NCBI GenBank assembly: GCA_013396995.1 | Contig: VWZP01007503.1 | Location: forward strand, 221,486 to 285,485 | From: Dicaeum eximium | Lineage: Eukaryota; Chordata; Aves; Passeriformes; Dicaeidae | Length of the DNA: 64,000 bases | Reading direction: 5' to 3' | Part shown: one piece after another, positions 24,129 through 36,964 of the stretch | Layout of the letters: the number at the start of each line of letters is the position of its first letter | Position numbering within the stretch: position 1 is the first letter of the stretch | The notes under the pieces: model-generated | The model's database searches: none | The model's input: only the letters and a program-made list of their open reading frames with translations | Told to the model about the DNA's origin: nothing | Position numbers and translations under genes: made by a program

Positions 24129-27100
24129 GGACTAGAGGTGCTTTATCTTGAAAAAAGATAAATATTCTGGTCTGACTGCACTGATACAGGAAATTGGACC
24201 CTTTCTTTGTACATGAGTAGGCTCATCCTATGATTAAATGGTGCAGTGAGATGCAGAAGTCCTCACAGCCTGCTGTGTGTTTGTTGTTGGCCATATATTT
24301 CTCTTAGTTGTTTGTCACCCTGTTACATGATGAGAGCTGGAAAATTTGATAAAATAAAAACCCCAACACAGCATACAGAGATGAAAAGGTGACTATATTG
24401 TGGTAGAGGTTTAATCTACATCTTTTAATTGAAGTCATTAATTTTCCCACTATCTGGGGCAGTAACCAGCCTTTATCTAGCATCTGCCCAGCTGTGATGG
24501 TCATGTGCTTCCCAAGCTGCTGGCTGCATTTTCTGAATCAAGTGCATGTCTTGTGAAGGGTGGGCAAAGGTTGGCCAGAATGCCATCTGGTCTTGTCAGG
24601 GAGAGGAAGGAAAAAATGCCTGTGGGTGCTGGAAGATGGCTGCAGCCCTTTCCACTAAACAGACATTAATTAGCCAGTGATACCATCCAGGCACTGCTTT
24701 GTGAAGCTATAATAACCCAGTTTCTCAGAGGGAAGAGGAAAAAGGCTAAATGCCAAGTGTTCCGCTCAGCCACAAGAATCTGATCGCTGCCCAGGAAATC
24801 AGTGTGACAACGCAGATGTTACAAGGTGGTTTAGGGTATTTTAAAAGAGAAACCCTTATGTATTACAAGATGAGATGAGCATCGGGGATAAAAATTTGCA
24901 TGTAGAAAGGAGAAAGAATGCTCCTTTATGGAAGTCTAGAAAATATAAAGAGATGATTCAGAACATGCTAGGCAAGAACTGTGAATCTTTAAAATTTCAA
25001 GGGTTGGTAAGGACTTGAGAATGAGAAATCCAAGGGTTTGCCCGAAAAATATTGCATTGGAAAACTCAGTTCCTAAATAGGCAGAGTTGTCTACCCTGGT
25101 GTTTTTGATAGCAAAATCTGAATTAATTTTCAGGTTCAGATTTAGTTCAAGCTACATTTATAAAATTACACTGTAAAAGTGAAGCACATATGTCTTAATC
25201 AGGTATTTGTACACCTGTAAGAATTGCTTTTTATTTTACAGATGAGGCTCCATAAGTACTGATTGCTTTCAAACAAACCTTATTTTAGTGAAGGCCTGAA
25301 CCACCATTACCTTTACTGTACACTCCTGTGTAGTCCTTACAATGGAACTTGAATATAACAGAGTGCAGTGTCTGTTTTATGCTCAACTCTCCCTTTTCTT
25401 TCTCTTCTGTTTTTTTTTTTTTTACAAGTAGCTTGTAAGGCATCTCTCTCACTACCTAAAAGTGGAGCATGAGAGATTTGCCTAAAGCAACTCTGCCTCT
25501 TGCTAGGAAAATGATGTAAAGAAGGTGGGGTTGTCACTGGAAAGGAAGATGTAGACTCAAAGATGAAAGAAAGTGTTGTAATGAGGACTTAGAATAATTC
25601 AGAAGAAGGTAAATGTGGGTTAGATAGGGAAAGAACTTTGAAGACAGCAAAGAAAAATAAATTATAAGAATACAGCAAATGAATAAGAAATTGTTTGGAG
25701 GGAAAGTAAGTTCTCTATGTGAGACTGAGTATGAAAAAAGTGATGCATTTTGGTATGGGGTCAGGTCCTGTATTTCTAAAGCTTTTACTATTTGTCAGCA
25801 TGACGCAGTCACAGTACTTAAAATTTTATACATATCCCAGATAGAAGCTACAATTTATCCACCATTAGGCAAACCTTCCTTCAGTTCCTCTATAAATCTT
25901 CCCTCACCCCCACTTATGAAGAATTCCTTGACAAGGATGGCACCTGTTAATTTTTTTTGTCTAGTGCACAGGTGTGGTAAACAATGTCATGCATTTTAAG
26001 CTTCTGTTGTGAATATGATTTCTCTACATACATCAAGTTCTTAGCCATGTTCATTGTTTTGGGAGATTTTCAGTGGGGAAAAATGCAAGAATTATTCAGA
26101 GAGTCCTGGCTGTGTCTGATTAGTAGACACACCTTGACACAGATGTAGAAGAAAGGCAGAGTTGGGAGATGAAAACAATACTGAAAAGGGAGAGGATGAA
26201 GAGGAATGTTCATATTAAAATACTTTTGCAAAGAGTGGCCTGCATGAGATATGCTCTTGGTTTATCCTGAGTGGGTAAAACATGAGAACAGATGCTCCCA
26301 ACTCAGGATTCAAGAGGCTTTGTGCTACTTCAGCTGGAGTGGTACCAACTCAGGGATGGTTCTGGGCATGAAAAATCCTGGCATTTAGTTCTGATGTCTG
26401 AAGGCACAAAGGCAGGACAAAGGAAAGCATTGCCCCATACAAGCCCTGCTGGCTCAGGGGATGAGCCATGGCTTTGTGGTGATTGCATGCACTGGACCTG
26501 AGGGACCTTTGCAAACAGTGAGAATCAGTGTGGCTCTGGAAACTATTCAACACAAACTTTCAGCAGCTTCTGGTGTTGCCTTTAAGTGATTGCATACAGG
26601 CAAAACCTTATGTAATCATCTCTTCCTCTGTTTTGATTAGTACAATTTTTATGTCACTACTGTCAAGCCTGGCCTTATCTACAGAGAACTGGGCTGTAGA
26701 AAATTCATGGGTTTTACTTCTAAAAATTTTCTGCGACCGTCATTAGTAATTGGTACTTACACATCATCCTGACAACCCTAGCCCAGTAATGCTGAGCTTT
26801 AAGACATAACTTTTACTTCGGCTCTTGTTAGCCATAATTGGGAAAAGAAGAAATCAGAAACTGTTTTAGATTTGCATGTCTATAACCTTATTTGTGTATG
26901 TGAATTCAATGCAGAGAGTATGTGTTTTCTTCAAGAATGAGGTCTCCAGCCTTTGCTGTTGAGCCAAAGGGGTTTTAATAACAGTAGGCATGTGTGAAGT
27001 GGGTTTGTGCATCTGCCCCTTCCATAGATGGCAGAAATAGAGCACATCCTGTACTGTGTTCTTTTTCTCATCACTACTTATTACCAATACATTTTATCAT

Positions 27101-30100
27101 TCAGCATTTAGCTCCCCAGAGTGGATTGGGTGGGATTTTGGCTTCCTCTTTTCTCACCAACCTGCCCCCTCTTAATGACTTTCGTGGCATCTCAACACCT
27201 GATGCACAGCTGAGGAAATTCACCCTGCTGACAAATTATTTTGACAGACAGTGACATGCAAAACACTCCCACACATGATGAGACTACAAATTGGCTTCTT
27301 TAGAGAGATCTTGCTTCTTGACTGGCATCCCACTTTCCAAAAGGGAAATGCAAGCAGTCCAGCTCTCCTCCTCTCCTCGAGGCAACTTCAAGTAACAGAA
27401 TGTACATGTACTTGACAAAGAACCCATCTTACCTGAATGTTAAAAAGCCAACCTAGTTTAAAAATGCCTTCTGAATATTTACAGTAGATAAAGGGGCAAA
27501 GCCAGATTTTCCACGTGGAATGTAAGCTTTTATTTTGGAGTGCATTTAAAGGATAAAAAATGATGTTGGCAAAGTAGAGATAGCTGGGTACCTTGGTTTC
27601 CTTTAAGTGGTTTACCATAACAGTTATTGATCTGCTTTCCACTCTCTGGCTGATAGCCAGGACTGAAGCACCAGAGTATCTTTTCTTTTTTTTCTTTAAC
27701 AACTGTGTTCTTTTTCCCCTTTGCTTCCATCCTTGCTTGCCTAGTTTAGTCCTTAGTTTCCAAAGCAGAATCTTCTCTGAGAAGAAAACAGCTAACAGCT
27801 TTACGGCAAAGAAGGCAGGAATAATATCAAGAGAATAACTTCTCATAATCTCATTTTCTTTTTGTCTGAGAAAAAGAAAATTACGTTTGATAATTTAATT
27901 TTTAGGGCCTATTGCTTTCCCTGCAAGCCTTAGACATGTGGTAACTGTACCTGGCAGGAGCAGGGTAGCAAGAGTGGATCTGACAATGCCTCTGTAGAAT
28001 GTGAATATCCTTCTCTCCAGCTTTATGGACTGGAAACAACAGACCTATGGTCCCCAGTGACAGTAAAGGTGCTGCAAAAGGGGATGGGTGGGTTTACTGG
28101 GGTGATAAAGGATGATTGACAGAAAGATGTATTCTTCTGGGTGTAGGTCAAATATTCTCCAGCATGGCAGACTTACAAGCCAATCAAGGCTGGAAAAGTT
28201 GTGTACCTTGTAGTTTTAGGCATGTATATCTGTATATATGTGTACTCCTTACTCATTTGTAAGAGTTGAAGTAAGGGAAAAACCAACCAAAAAACAAAAC
28301 CCAACCCCCAAACCTCCCAATCCTAGTTTTCTGAGCATTGCACAGGAATAGCAAGCCTGTGTCCATGTGCTCTGTCCCTGCCATAAGGAGCTGCCATCTG
28401 CTTGCAGAGGAGACTGGTTCTTAATGTGTTCTCACTCAGTACCAAGCTGTCTTATCAAAGCCAAAACTAGCAAGCTTCAGAGGCTGGGTAAGAAACACAG
28501 CCCTGTACATGTGTTACACACACATTGGGCTACATACTGTGTTCAAGCTTTCACACCTGGACATCTCATTATATGCATTGAGACTGTATTTCTATTCCTG
28601 TTCATATCCCTAAGTTCTGGTTTAACAGGCTTTCAAAGAGAATAGAAATGTAGTTTGGTAAAATAGCTGCTCTAAGCTATCACACACAAGTACTACTTCA
28701 CCTGTGTTGACTGTGTTAAACTCAAAAAAGCCAAACCTTTCTATAAGTCTTCAGGTGTCTTAATGTTTGGATTTCTGCTGTGGCTGACAACTGGGAAATG
28801 TCAAAAATACCATCCGAAAAAAAATACAAAAAGCTAAAGACAAAGGATAGTTGTGTGAAAATAGGTCATCTTTTGAGTTTTGCAATGGAATATTTTAGAC
28901 CTGCAAAGATTAGTATTTGGATGAGGCTGGGAACGATATTCTAACATGAACCTTCACTTGACTCATGGAACAAAAAGTGAGTTTTTTTCACTGGGGCTGA
29001 TTGGAAAGTTCATTGTTTCTCAGGTTGTGTGCCTTGAAATAGCTGCTCTGCAGCTCTGCCCTTTCTGTTCTATGTCAGGGTGTAGGAGGTACAGTGCCTC
29101 TTTAACATGCCTGCCAAAGGGCTTGGGAGAGCAGAGAAACTTCTGAAAGCTTAAAAACATCCAATTTGTCCCTGCTTGCCTGCTGCTCCTCTGCACTAGG
29201 AAAGGACCACTAAACCCCACAGCTTTGTCTTGGTAGCTGAGACAGAGAGTGTTTAGCAGTGCTGGCAGAGGAGTGTGCAAGGGAGGGAAATACACGGGGA
29301 GCAGGGCCATAGCAGAGAGCCTTGCTGAGCTTCTGGCAGTGCTGATGCCCATGGGCAAGCAGGGACAGATGGACCTGGTTAAATTATGCCAAGAGCTGAA
29401 ATCAGAGAGCCAGAGGTAGCTTGGAGCCAGTGTAACCCTGACTCCTAGATTCCTGTTTCTGTGCCAGACATCTAAAAGTGCAGCAGAAAAGCCATATCTG
29501 AAACTCCCAATAGAAGCCTTTTTCTCCATCAATTAGGCTGTAGCAGGAGTGTAAATGGCTCAGCAGTTCTGCTCTGCCTAGGATCTCTGTGTTATGCATA
29601 TTAACTAAGGTGATTTCTTTATTTTTAGGTTATTTTTTAAAAGATGGCAGGAAAAGTGAGTTTCTTAGTGCTTAGCACTTGTGAAAATCAGGCCACTTAT
29701 TTTTTAACATAATTGCAAGAGTCTGTTTCTGTGGGATTCATGTGTTTCAGGAACAAAATGCTGTTTCTCAAAAGTGACTGGTTTGCATTGTTGTCACAAA
29801 CACACCATTTAGGGTAGCTTCTGCATTGTTTAGAAACCCAGAGTGACCTAAAATTATTTGGGTAGTATCTCAAGACACCAAGCAGCTGATGTGCTTCACC
29901 TCCATCTAGCCTGAGGGCCAAGTGGAGATGTGTCTTATGAACCAGGTTATACCTGAGTTGCTCAAAAAGGGGTTGTCATGGCATTGTGCCTAGCAAAATA
30001 ATTTCTTTCTCTGGGTTAAATAAAGGTTGAAGTCCTACCAAAGTGACCTCTGCTTTAATCTTTTCCTGGAAGAGGTAAAAGTGCATTGATTCGTTGTTGA

Positions 30101-31329
30101 GGAAAAGCCAAATGTTTTGTTACCTAATAGATATGCTTTTATTCTCAATGTAGAATGCTAAGTGCATAAATTTAGCCATTTCAGCTCCTGTTCCAGGTCT
30201 TAATAATGAACTGTGTAAAAAAAATTCCAATCCTTTGACTTCCAGGCTGTTGTTTCACTAAAGCATGACATGGTGTGCCTAGATCTTGCTTTCTATAGGC
30301 CAGGATTTTCTATAGGATTTTGAAGATTTAATTAAATAATGGAAATGGAAGAAGAGCATTTTAAAAAAGCTGGGATAAGGCCCTCTTCAAAATAATTTTC
30401 TTGCATTCCACTGAGATATTTTGGTGCCATGTGACCAAAGATGAGAGAAAGAAAGGCCAAGTATTTTATAAAAAGACAAAACAAAAAAACCAAATCCAAA
30501 CAAAATGTGATTATCCTACAGTGATCTTGCTGCTCATTTGGAAATACCTTCTTTTTCAAGTAAATACCAAGCCAGCTTGGTCGTGTTTTGAGGTGGAACT
30601 ATCTTATCCAAGATGAATTTCATAGAACGTTTCTCTATCCTTCTTCTCCTTTTTAAAAATTAATGATAGGCATGTTTGGGTTTTTGCAATAAAATCTTTT
30701 ACTCCTTTTTAAAGCAGCAATTCCCAGACAACTCCTCTGGATGTCAGTACAGCTTCAGGTATAGCTACACTGTGGTGTTACAAGTCTTCATTAAAACATT
30801 CCACAGTGGGCAGAGGAAAGGTAAGAGATAAAAAGTTAAACAGTAGTGCAAAAAGAAATGTGACAATACAGGGGACACCGACATGCCTGAGACCCAGCAT
30901 GGAACACATCTGAGCTGCCCTGGTTTCCCTAAGAAGCAGCAATTACTTTCCTGTATGTTGGACTGCATGTGAACAGCCTGAGGCAGTGATTGCTGTGCAG
31001 GTGGAGATGGAGACTGCTGAAGGAAGTTGCAGAGGTGCTAGAAGGAACACTGATCTTGTCCTTTAGCAGCATTAGGAAAGAACAATATATCTGGTGTTTG
31101 TCTCTAGATTGTCATTGCAGGTTACAGGACATGTCCAAACAGATTCCTGCAAACTAATAAATGACTTGAATGGAATTTCTTAGATTCAGGGGGCTTTGCT
31201 GGTCAGCATTTTCCCATGTGTGTGAGAGAGCATGGCCATTGTCTGTGAGAAATATTTGAGAGGAAAGAATGACAGGAAAAGTGGGGTAGTAAAACCAGAA
31301 AGCTTTGTAGAGAGACTTAAAGAATTGCA

Positions 31330-31775
31330 CTTGGGTTGGGAAGAACTCTGAAGGTCATCTAATAAAAATCTTCAAAATAGATCCAGCTAGGTGAAGTTCA
31401 GAGCCTTTTCCAGATGATTTTTGAGTATCTGCAAAACTGAGGATTCAAGGATCTCTTTACATAGGCTGTTCTTCTCTTTGATCATCCACATGGTAAAATT
31501 TTTTTTCCCTAACATCCCATCTGAATTTCCATGTGCCAGCTTGTGACTGTTGCTTCTTTCTTCATGCAGATTCTGTCTTCTCTATCCTTTCCTGTTAAGT
31601 AGTTAAAGGTAGCAATTAGATTTTGCCCAAACCTTCTCTTCTTACTGAACAAACCCAGCTTCCACAGCCTGGTCTCCTGTGCCCACACCCTCTCTGCAGC
31701 CCTTTCTGGAACTCAGTCCAACTTGCCAGTGTCTACCTTGTTCTCAAGTCTCACAAGCATGGACTAGAGGGTCAA
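31330..31775 (-). mobile_element. Old, diverged CR1 LINE fragment
   Basis: The + strand reads as a decayed reverse-complement CR1. It has TTGGGTTGGGAAGAACTC then GGTCATCTAAT near its start. Later come ACCTTCTCTTCTTACTGAAC and AACCCAGCTTCCACAGCCTG, and then CTCTGCAGCCCTTTCTGGA. It is much more diverged than the copies at 5411 and 16759, so it is older. It has no coding capacity and the boundaries are approximate. Confidence 0.75.
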
Positions 31776-33470
31776 AAATAACTTCCATCTCCTTTATGGC
31801 TCTGCTTTTATTTTTCATCAAGCACCATGGCAGAAAATGGTGATGCCCAGACTGAGAATTATCTGGTCAGGGACCAGGAAAGCAAGGAGTTCTGCCTCTC
31901 TACAGTAAAATGATGTACTGTTTGCAGCTGGGACTGCAAGAGACTCACAGTTACAGATATATTGATACAAACTGCTGAATGAGAGGCTTTCCTCACCTAT
32001 ATTTTAAAAATACTTGATGTGCTAAAAATTTTCTTCATTTGCAATCAAGGGATATGTGAATAAATCCCAACAGGGATGTCACTTTTGATTCTGAAGAGAT
32101 GCACTTGCAAAATGAGAAGAAATGGGTTTAATTTGACTGCTCTTCCTCTCTCCTCATCACAGGCAGCTGTTGTCAGACTGAGTTAGAAAGTTTGCAGAAG
32201 TACATTCCTTAAGCAGGAAAAAAGTGGAATGGTCATAAACCCCAGTAGAATTGCTGCATTGAGATTGTTTTTTTGGCCTTTAAATATTAAGTGGCTGGTT
32301 TTAAATACGCCTGGTGCAGATGGTTTCTGCTACAGGTTTATTGATTAAAATAGCTGCTTTACATCAGCTCCAAGTTTGTTTCTCCAGAGGCTTTTGTCTT
32401 CATGAATAATGTACTCTTTTGCTGAAATTTTGTTAGAATTCATCTCCTGGAATCTGGCTGTATATCTCAAGGTTCCTAAGTCTCAGTTGAATTGTGACAT
32501 TGCCTGCACTTCCCTCCTTAGAAATGAATATTCCTTCTTCCACACATCTAGAGCTGAACAAACCTAGTGCTTGCACATTGGAGAGTGCACTTGGAAACAG
32601 CTCTGACTGTTTGGCTCTTTGAGAGAGGCTTGTATGATATTGAAGGCTGCCTTGCCTATACTGAGGATTGGATTTCTGCAGCAATTCATCCAAACCCTGC
32701 AAGTGTGAGCAGGAAAATTCCAGTAAGCTTTGGATCAGACAGTGAACTTGGTGGCCTATCGTGGTTTTAGGTGGGCAGGTCCCATGCCTTCAATATTGTG
32801 AGTATTCCAATTTGCTGGATGCATCTAGTGTGTGTATGATCAGGGCTTTTTTACACCATTTTAATGGGTTTTTTATGCATTTCTAAATATGTGTACCTTG
32901 ATTTGTGGAAGATGCTTGTGGATTTTATGTTGAGCCCAAAGGATATTGCTTTGCTTGTGTAGGAGGTGGTTGAATAGATCTTGTACAACTTCCCCTTGCA
33001 GGCTGAGGCTTAGAGGTTCTGTTATCCCTCTAGACTGATTTTGCCACCCTGCTGCAGGACCTGTAAGAAAGGAGGGCTATGGACAGCATGGAAAACAAAC
33101 AGAGGTGATAAGACCTTTCTTGACAACTTGCTTTTCCTGCTCCTCCCTTCTGATCCTCTTTCCTATCACAGACACATGTCTTTACTCAAACTATCTGCTA
33201 CAACAATAGCTGTTTGTAAAACCAGAGCAGGAGGAAAGTCAGATTAAAATCTTGAGTGAAAATATGTGAAATCAGGCTCCCCAGTTTCATTTATGCATGG
33301 GAAAATAAATATCACTGTTGGTAGAAGAGATAATGGAATCTCATGACTCTGGAAATGTAGCCAGTCACAGACAATCTGGCCTGTCTTTTCTCTCTTGGGG
33401 AGATGGTGACCCTTTCTTTCTACAAGCTAATTTTACACCAAGATAAAATCAGAAGAAAAACCCAGTTGAT

Positions 33471-33502
33471 GTGTATGTGTGTGTGTGTGTGTGTGTATGT
33501 AT
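33471..33502. repeat. (GT)n microsatellite
   Basis: A GT dinucleotide run, uninterrupted at 33477-33496 and flanked by GTAT interruptions. Confidence 0.92.
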
Positions 33503-36500
33503 AACGAAAAAAGTTATTCCATTCTGAAATGGCTAAGAACAGGATATTGCAGTGCCTGAACCTTTTCCTGAAGATTTTTTTTCCTGTTTTGTTTAAACAA
33601 ATGAAAATCTCTTCAAGATGTCATTTGGCAAAGCGTTTTGACCCAGGTGAGACCACAGACCTTGACAGCATATCAGTTTTCCTGAAATATCTCTGGCTTG
33701 TCTCTAATATTTTTTAAGGCCTGGAGGCTGTGAAGATGATAACTTGCTTCTTTATGGCAGTAAACCACGTAGCCAGGATCATACTGGGAGGGTAGCTGAC
33801 AGGTACTAGACAGATGGGTCCTGGGTGGATGTTAGCAGATGAGAATCCTCCCTTCTTGGAACACCTGTTGGGTACCAGTGCTGCCACAGGATATCTCTCA
33901 CACTTCTCACAGACCTGAGAGAAAGACCTGTGACTGGAAATATGAGCATCTACTGGATTGTTTTTTTCCTGTCAAGAGAGCCCCCTGTGTCTGTGGAGTG
34001 AGTGGATGTGGTTTGGAGCAGGTCATTGGGCTTCCTCTCTTTTCCTCCCTTAGAGCCAGTCATGAGCATGGGGTGGACAAGTCAGTGCATAAAATGCCCA
34101 ATTCTGTTCTGTGTAGAGGTTTCTGCAGTCTCACTTCCTTCCATCGTAGCTATGAGCAAGACTTCCCTTGGTGTAGTTAGGACAGGACTTGAGCAGTTAG
34201 GAAAGCCTCCCCCTTGCTAAATTGTATGGCCTGGAATTGTAGGAGGATGCTGAAAGTCCTCTCCACTCTCTGCCAAAATACTTCATGTCACTAGTGGGAC
34301 AAAGGAAGCCCAGTTCATTGTGGTTGAGCCTTTGGTATCTCCAGTGGTGGAAGCTCTCATTGAGGCTTTTCCTGTGGCTGGGATATTCAAAACCTCCTTT
34401 TGTGGCTTTGCCACTACATCAGAAAAGTTGAGCTTATGCTATTTTGTTTCCTGCTGTGTGAAAGCAGGAATTAACTCTCTGTCAATTCACAAGGAATGAA
34501 ATGAGCCAAAAATCTCAGAGTTCACCAGGGCGAGACAGAGAGGTGTGTGTGTATACATCAAGATACTGATATGAACCTGATGAATCTGATATAAATAGGT
34601 TATATAAACCTTATTTTCTCAGGCTACACAGTTGCTTGATGGATCCTTTCAAATAAAAGCATTTTTAGTAGCATCAGTAGTAATGTTAAATTTCTTTAAA
34701 ACACTGTATTTGAGGCATGCAACAAAGCAAAAAGGTAGTAATATTTTGAAAAAGATATAATAATTTTAGGCACACAAAATATGCATAAACATACTTTTCA
34801 TCCTTCTCTCCAACCAATGTTTTAATTGGGAAGGCATTGGTATTGTAATAGTGTTTCTTCTGTTGTTGATGCTTTAAGGAACTAATGACATCTGTTTTAC
34901 CAAGCATAAAGAAGAGCCAAGTTATAGGATAATCTGTATTGTTTATTTTATTGTTCCAAATAAAGAACTGAAAGGTAATGAAACTGGGCAATTAAGAAAC
35001 AAAACAAAGGAATATATTCTGCTGATGCAGTGGAATACTGCATTAGCAATGGGTGGAGAGTCAGAATACGTGAGCCAAGGACCCTTGCATGACTCTTGCA
35101 TGTAAAAATATTTTCAAATATCTAAAAACTTTCACCTCTTGATTTGACCCATTCTGAATTGTTTGACCTTGTAGAAAATGCAGTGGATTTTGATCTTCAG
35201 AAGGGTTTTTGCTGGGAGTTAAGGACAAAAGTCTGTAATTCACTGGTCAAAGCAGGACAGTTCTAGTGGCACCTGCTAAATGCTTTGGGTTCCTGCATTC
35301 CTGCTGTATTTCCACACACATGGCTGAAGGGTGAGGGCAGAGCTGGCCTGGCTGGCAACAGAGCAGGATGCATGCTTAGGATGTTCAGCAGCAATCAGAG
35401 CCTTTAATGGGAGTAGAGGATTAATTAATTCCAATCCATACAGACACATTGGCTTCTTGTGCAGCCAGAATCCTAATTAGGCAATCAAATTTTTACCTTT
35501 CATAGTGACCATTGCTCCAGCTGTGCTCTCTTTCCTCTCTTTATTTGCAAATTTCCCTCTATTTTACAGCAAAAAAATTTACATACTTTGGCAGGAAAGC
35601 TTCCTTCTTTTCTTTCAGTTTTTCCTGTTTGCATCTACATATTTGCATATCTACTTCTGATGTTCTATAATCCCTCAACCTTCATTTTCAAACTCTTGTT
35701 ATGAAATGAGATCATGGCTCCTTCCTCAGCTCCTTTTTTCCTTTAACCCTGGGTTCCTTCACTTCTTTTCCCTACTCCAGCCCTCAGCCCCTGCTGACTC
35801 AGTTAAATATACATGTGCTCTTTTCCCCTTTGTTCCTTCTTTTCCCTTCACCCCTCTGCAGCTGCTTTTCTTATGTTGGCTTTGATCTGTTTGCTGGCAA
35901 CACTAACATTTTTAAAATCTTTTCTGATTTGTTGTTTTTGTACATTGTTATGAAATTAAATACCTTGGAAAGGAAACGTGAGTTGCCCCATTCACTGCAG
36001 GAACGAGCTCATTGTTACTTGGGTGGGAAGGCTGTGAATGCAACTGGAATCTGTGCTGGGCAAGTGCTCAGGAATGGTCCAGTCCACTCTCAGTCTGGAC
36101 TAAGTAATGAAGGTACATCCCAGATTCAGCTCCATGGTTAGACTCAGTTTTGCTAAGCCATGCTCCTGCAGCAAAGGGCAAAATGGAGGGCCAGTACTTC
36201 TGTGGTCCTTTGTTCTGGGTGGTGGCCATGAGAAGAGTGATCCTTAGTCTTGGGAACTGCGTCTCAAATCCCTGGAATTCATTGGGGTGCTTCTCTTTAT
36301 CAGCAGGTCACCTGTGTTTTATAACCCTTCACTCTCTAGGGGTATTTTCAGAGTCCTAATCCACTGGTTGGGGAATCCTATAACTCTTTTGTTGTTGCTT
36401 TTTTCTGTACTTACATCTGTCCAGACTTTTTTTTTTGATCTTTTTTTTTTTGATTGTTGTGTTAATTTTGTGAAGATGGCATGAATTGTTATTAATTATG

Positions 36501-36754
36501 ACTACTGTTTTATGCTAACCACTACATTGATTTATGGAAAAAAAATATGGCCACTGTAGTGACTGTGATTTCCTACCAAGATGTAATTTCCTTGACCAGC
36601 CCTAGCTGTGAGATTTTCTCCTGGCAGTGGCAGTAGCAGATGAGTTTCTGCCAAGTATCTACAGACAGTCTTTACATCATTCCTCACAGAGATGGCTCCA
36701 TATGGTCACTCTGGCCTGCAGAATCTGCTGCTAGATGGCCTGTTCAGATCTCTT

Positions 36755-36756
<2 letters not shown>

Positions 36757-36792
<36 letters not shown>
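36757..36792 (+). repeat. (T)36 homopolymer
   Basis: A run of 36 T, ending 146 bp before exon E8. It could be the reverse-complement poly(A) tail of a decayed retroposon, but I see no recognisable body beside it. Its exact length is unreliable in most assemblies. Confidence 0.92.
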
Positions 36793-36793
<1 letters not shown>

Positions 36794-36938
36794 GTCAGAT
36801 GCCTTTCAGTCCTCTCTTCTAAGGAATAAAGAATAAAAATTTCAAATTACTCCATATCCCATTCTCCAGACTGAGACTGAACTTTATTTGTAACTTTTTT
36901 TTACCCAAGATTGACTGGATTTTGTTGTTTTATTCCAG

Positions 36939-36964
36939 GTCACCAGTTTCTTCAGAAGATCAAG
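36939..36964 (+). CDS. DGKI: DGKI exon E8: 26-nt microexon
   Basis: Together with bases from its neighbours, this exon encodes QSPVSSEDQ. The acceptor is TTCCAG and the donor GTAAGA, and flanking phases 2 and 1 fit E7 and E9 exactly. SPVSSED is the iota sequence that I recall leading into the ankyrin region. At 26 nt it falls in the microexon range and sits between introns of 16.7 and 13.9 kb. Its length is not a multiple of three, so skipping it would shift the frame before the ankyrin repeats. Confidence 0.9.

Larger units (their letters stand above)
20281..36938 (+). other. DGKI: Intron 7 (16.7 kb, largest in the window)
   Basis: A phase 2 intron, mostly AT-rich unique sequence. It contains the near-identical duplicated blocks at 23091-23525 and 23694-24128 with two single-N joins, an AT microsatellite (23649-23677), an old CR1 fragment (31330-31775), a GT microsatellite (33471-33502) and a long T tract (36757-36792). 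A minus-strand open frame at 29020-29532 has no recognisable similarity. No further DGKI exon is needed, because E7 and E8 join in frame. Confidence 0.85.

Noticed and set aside
27388..27846. 152-codon minus-strand open frame in intron 7
   Set aside because: It contains a lysine run from a simple T-rich stretch and matches nothing known to me.
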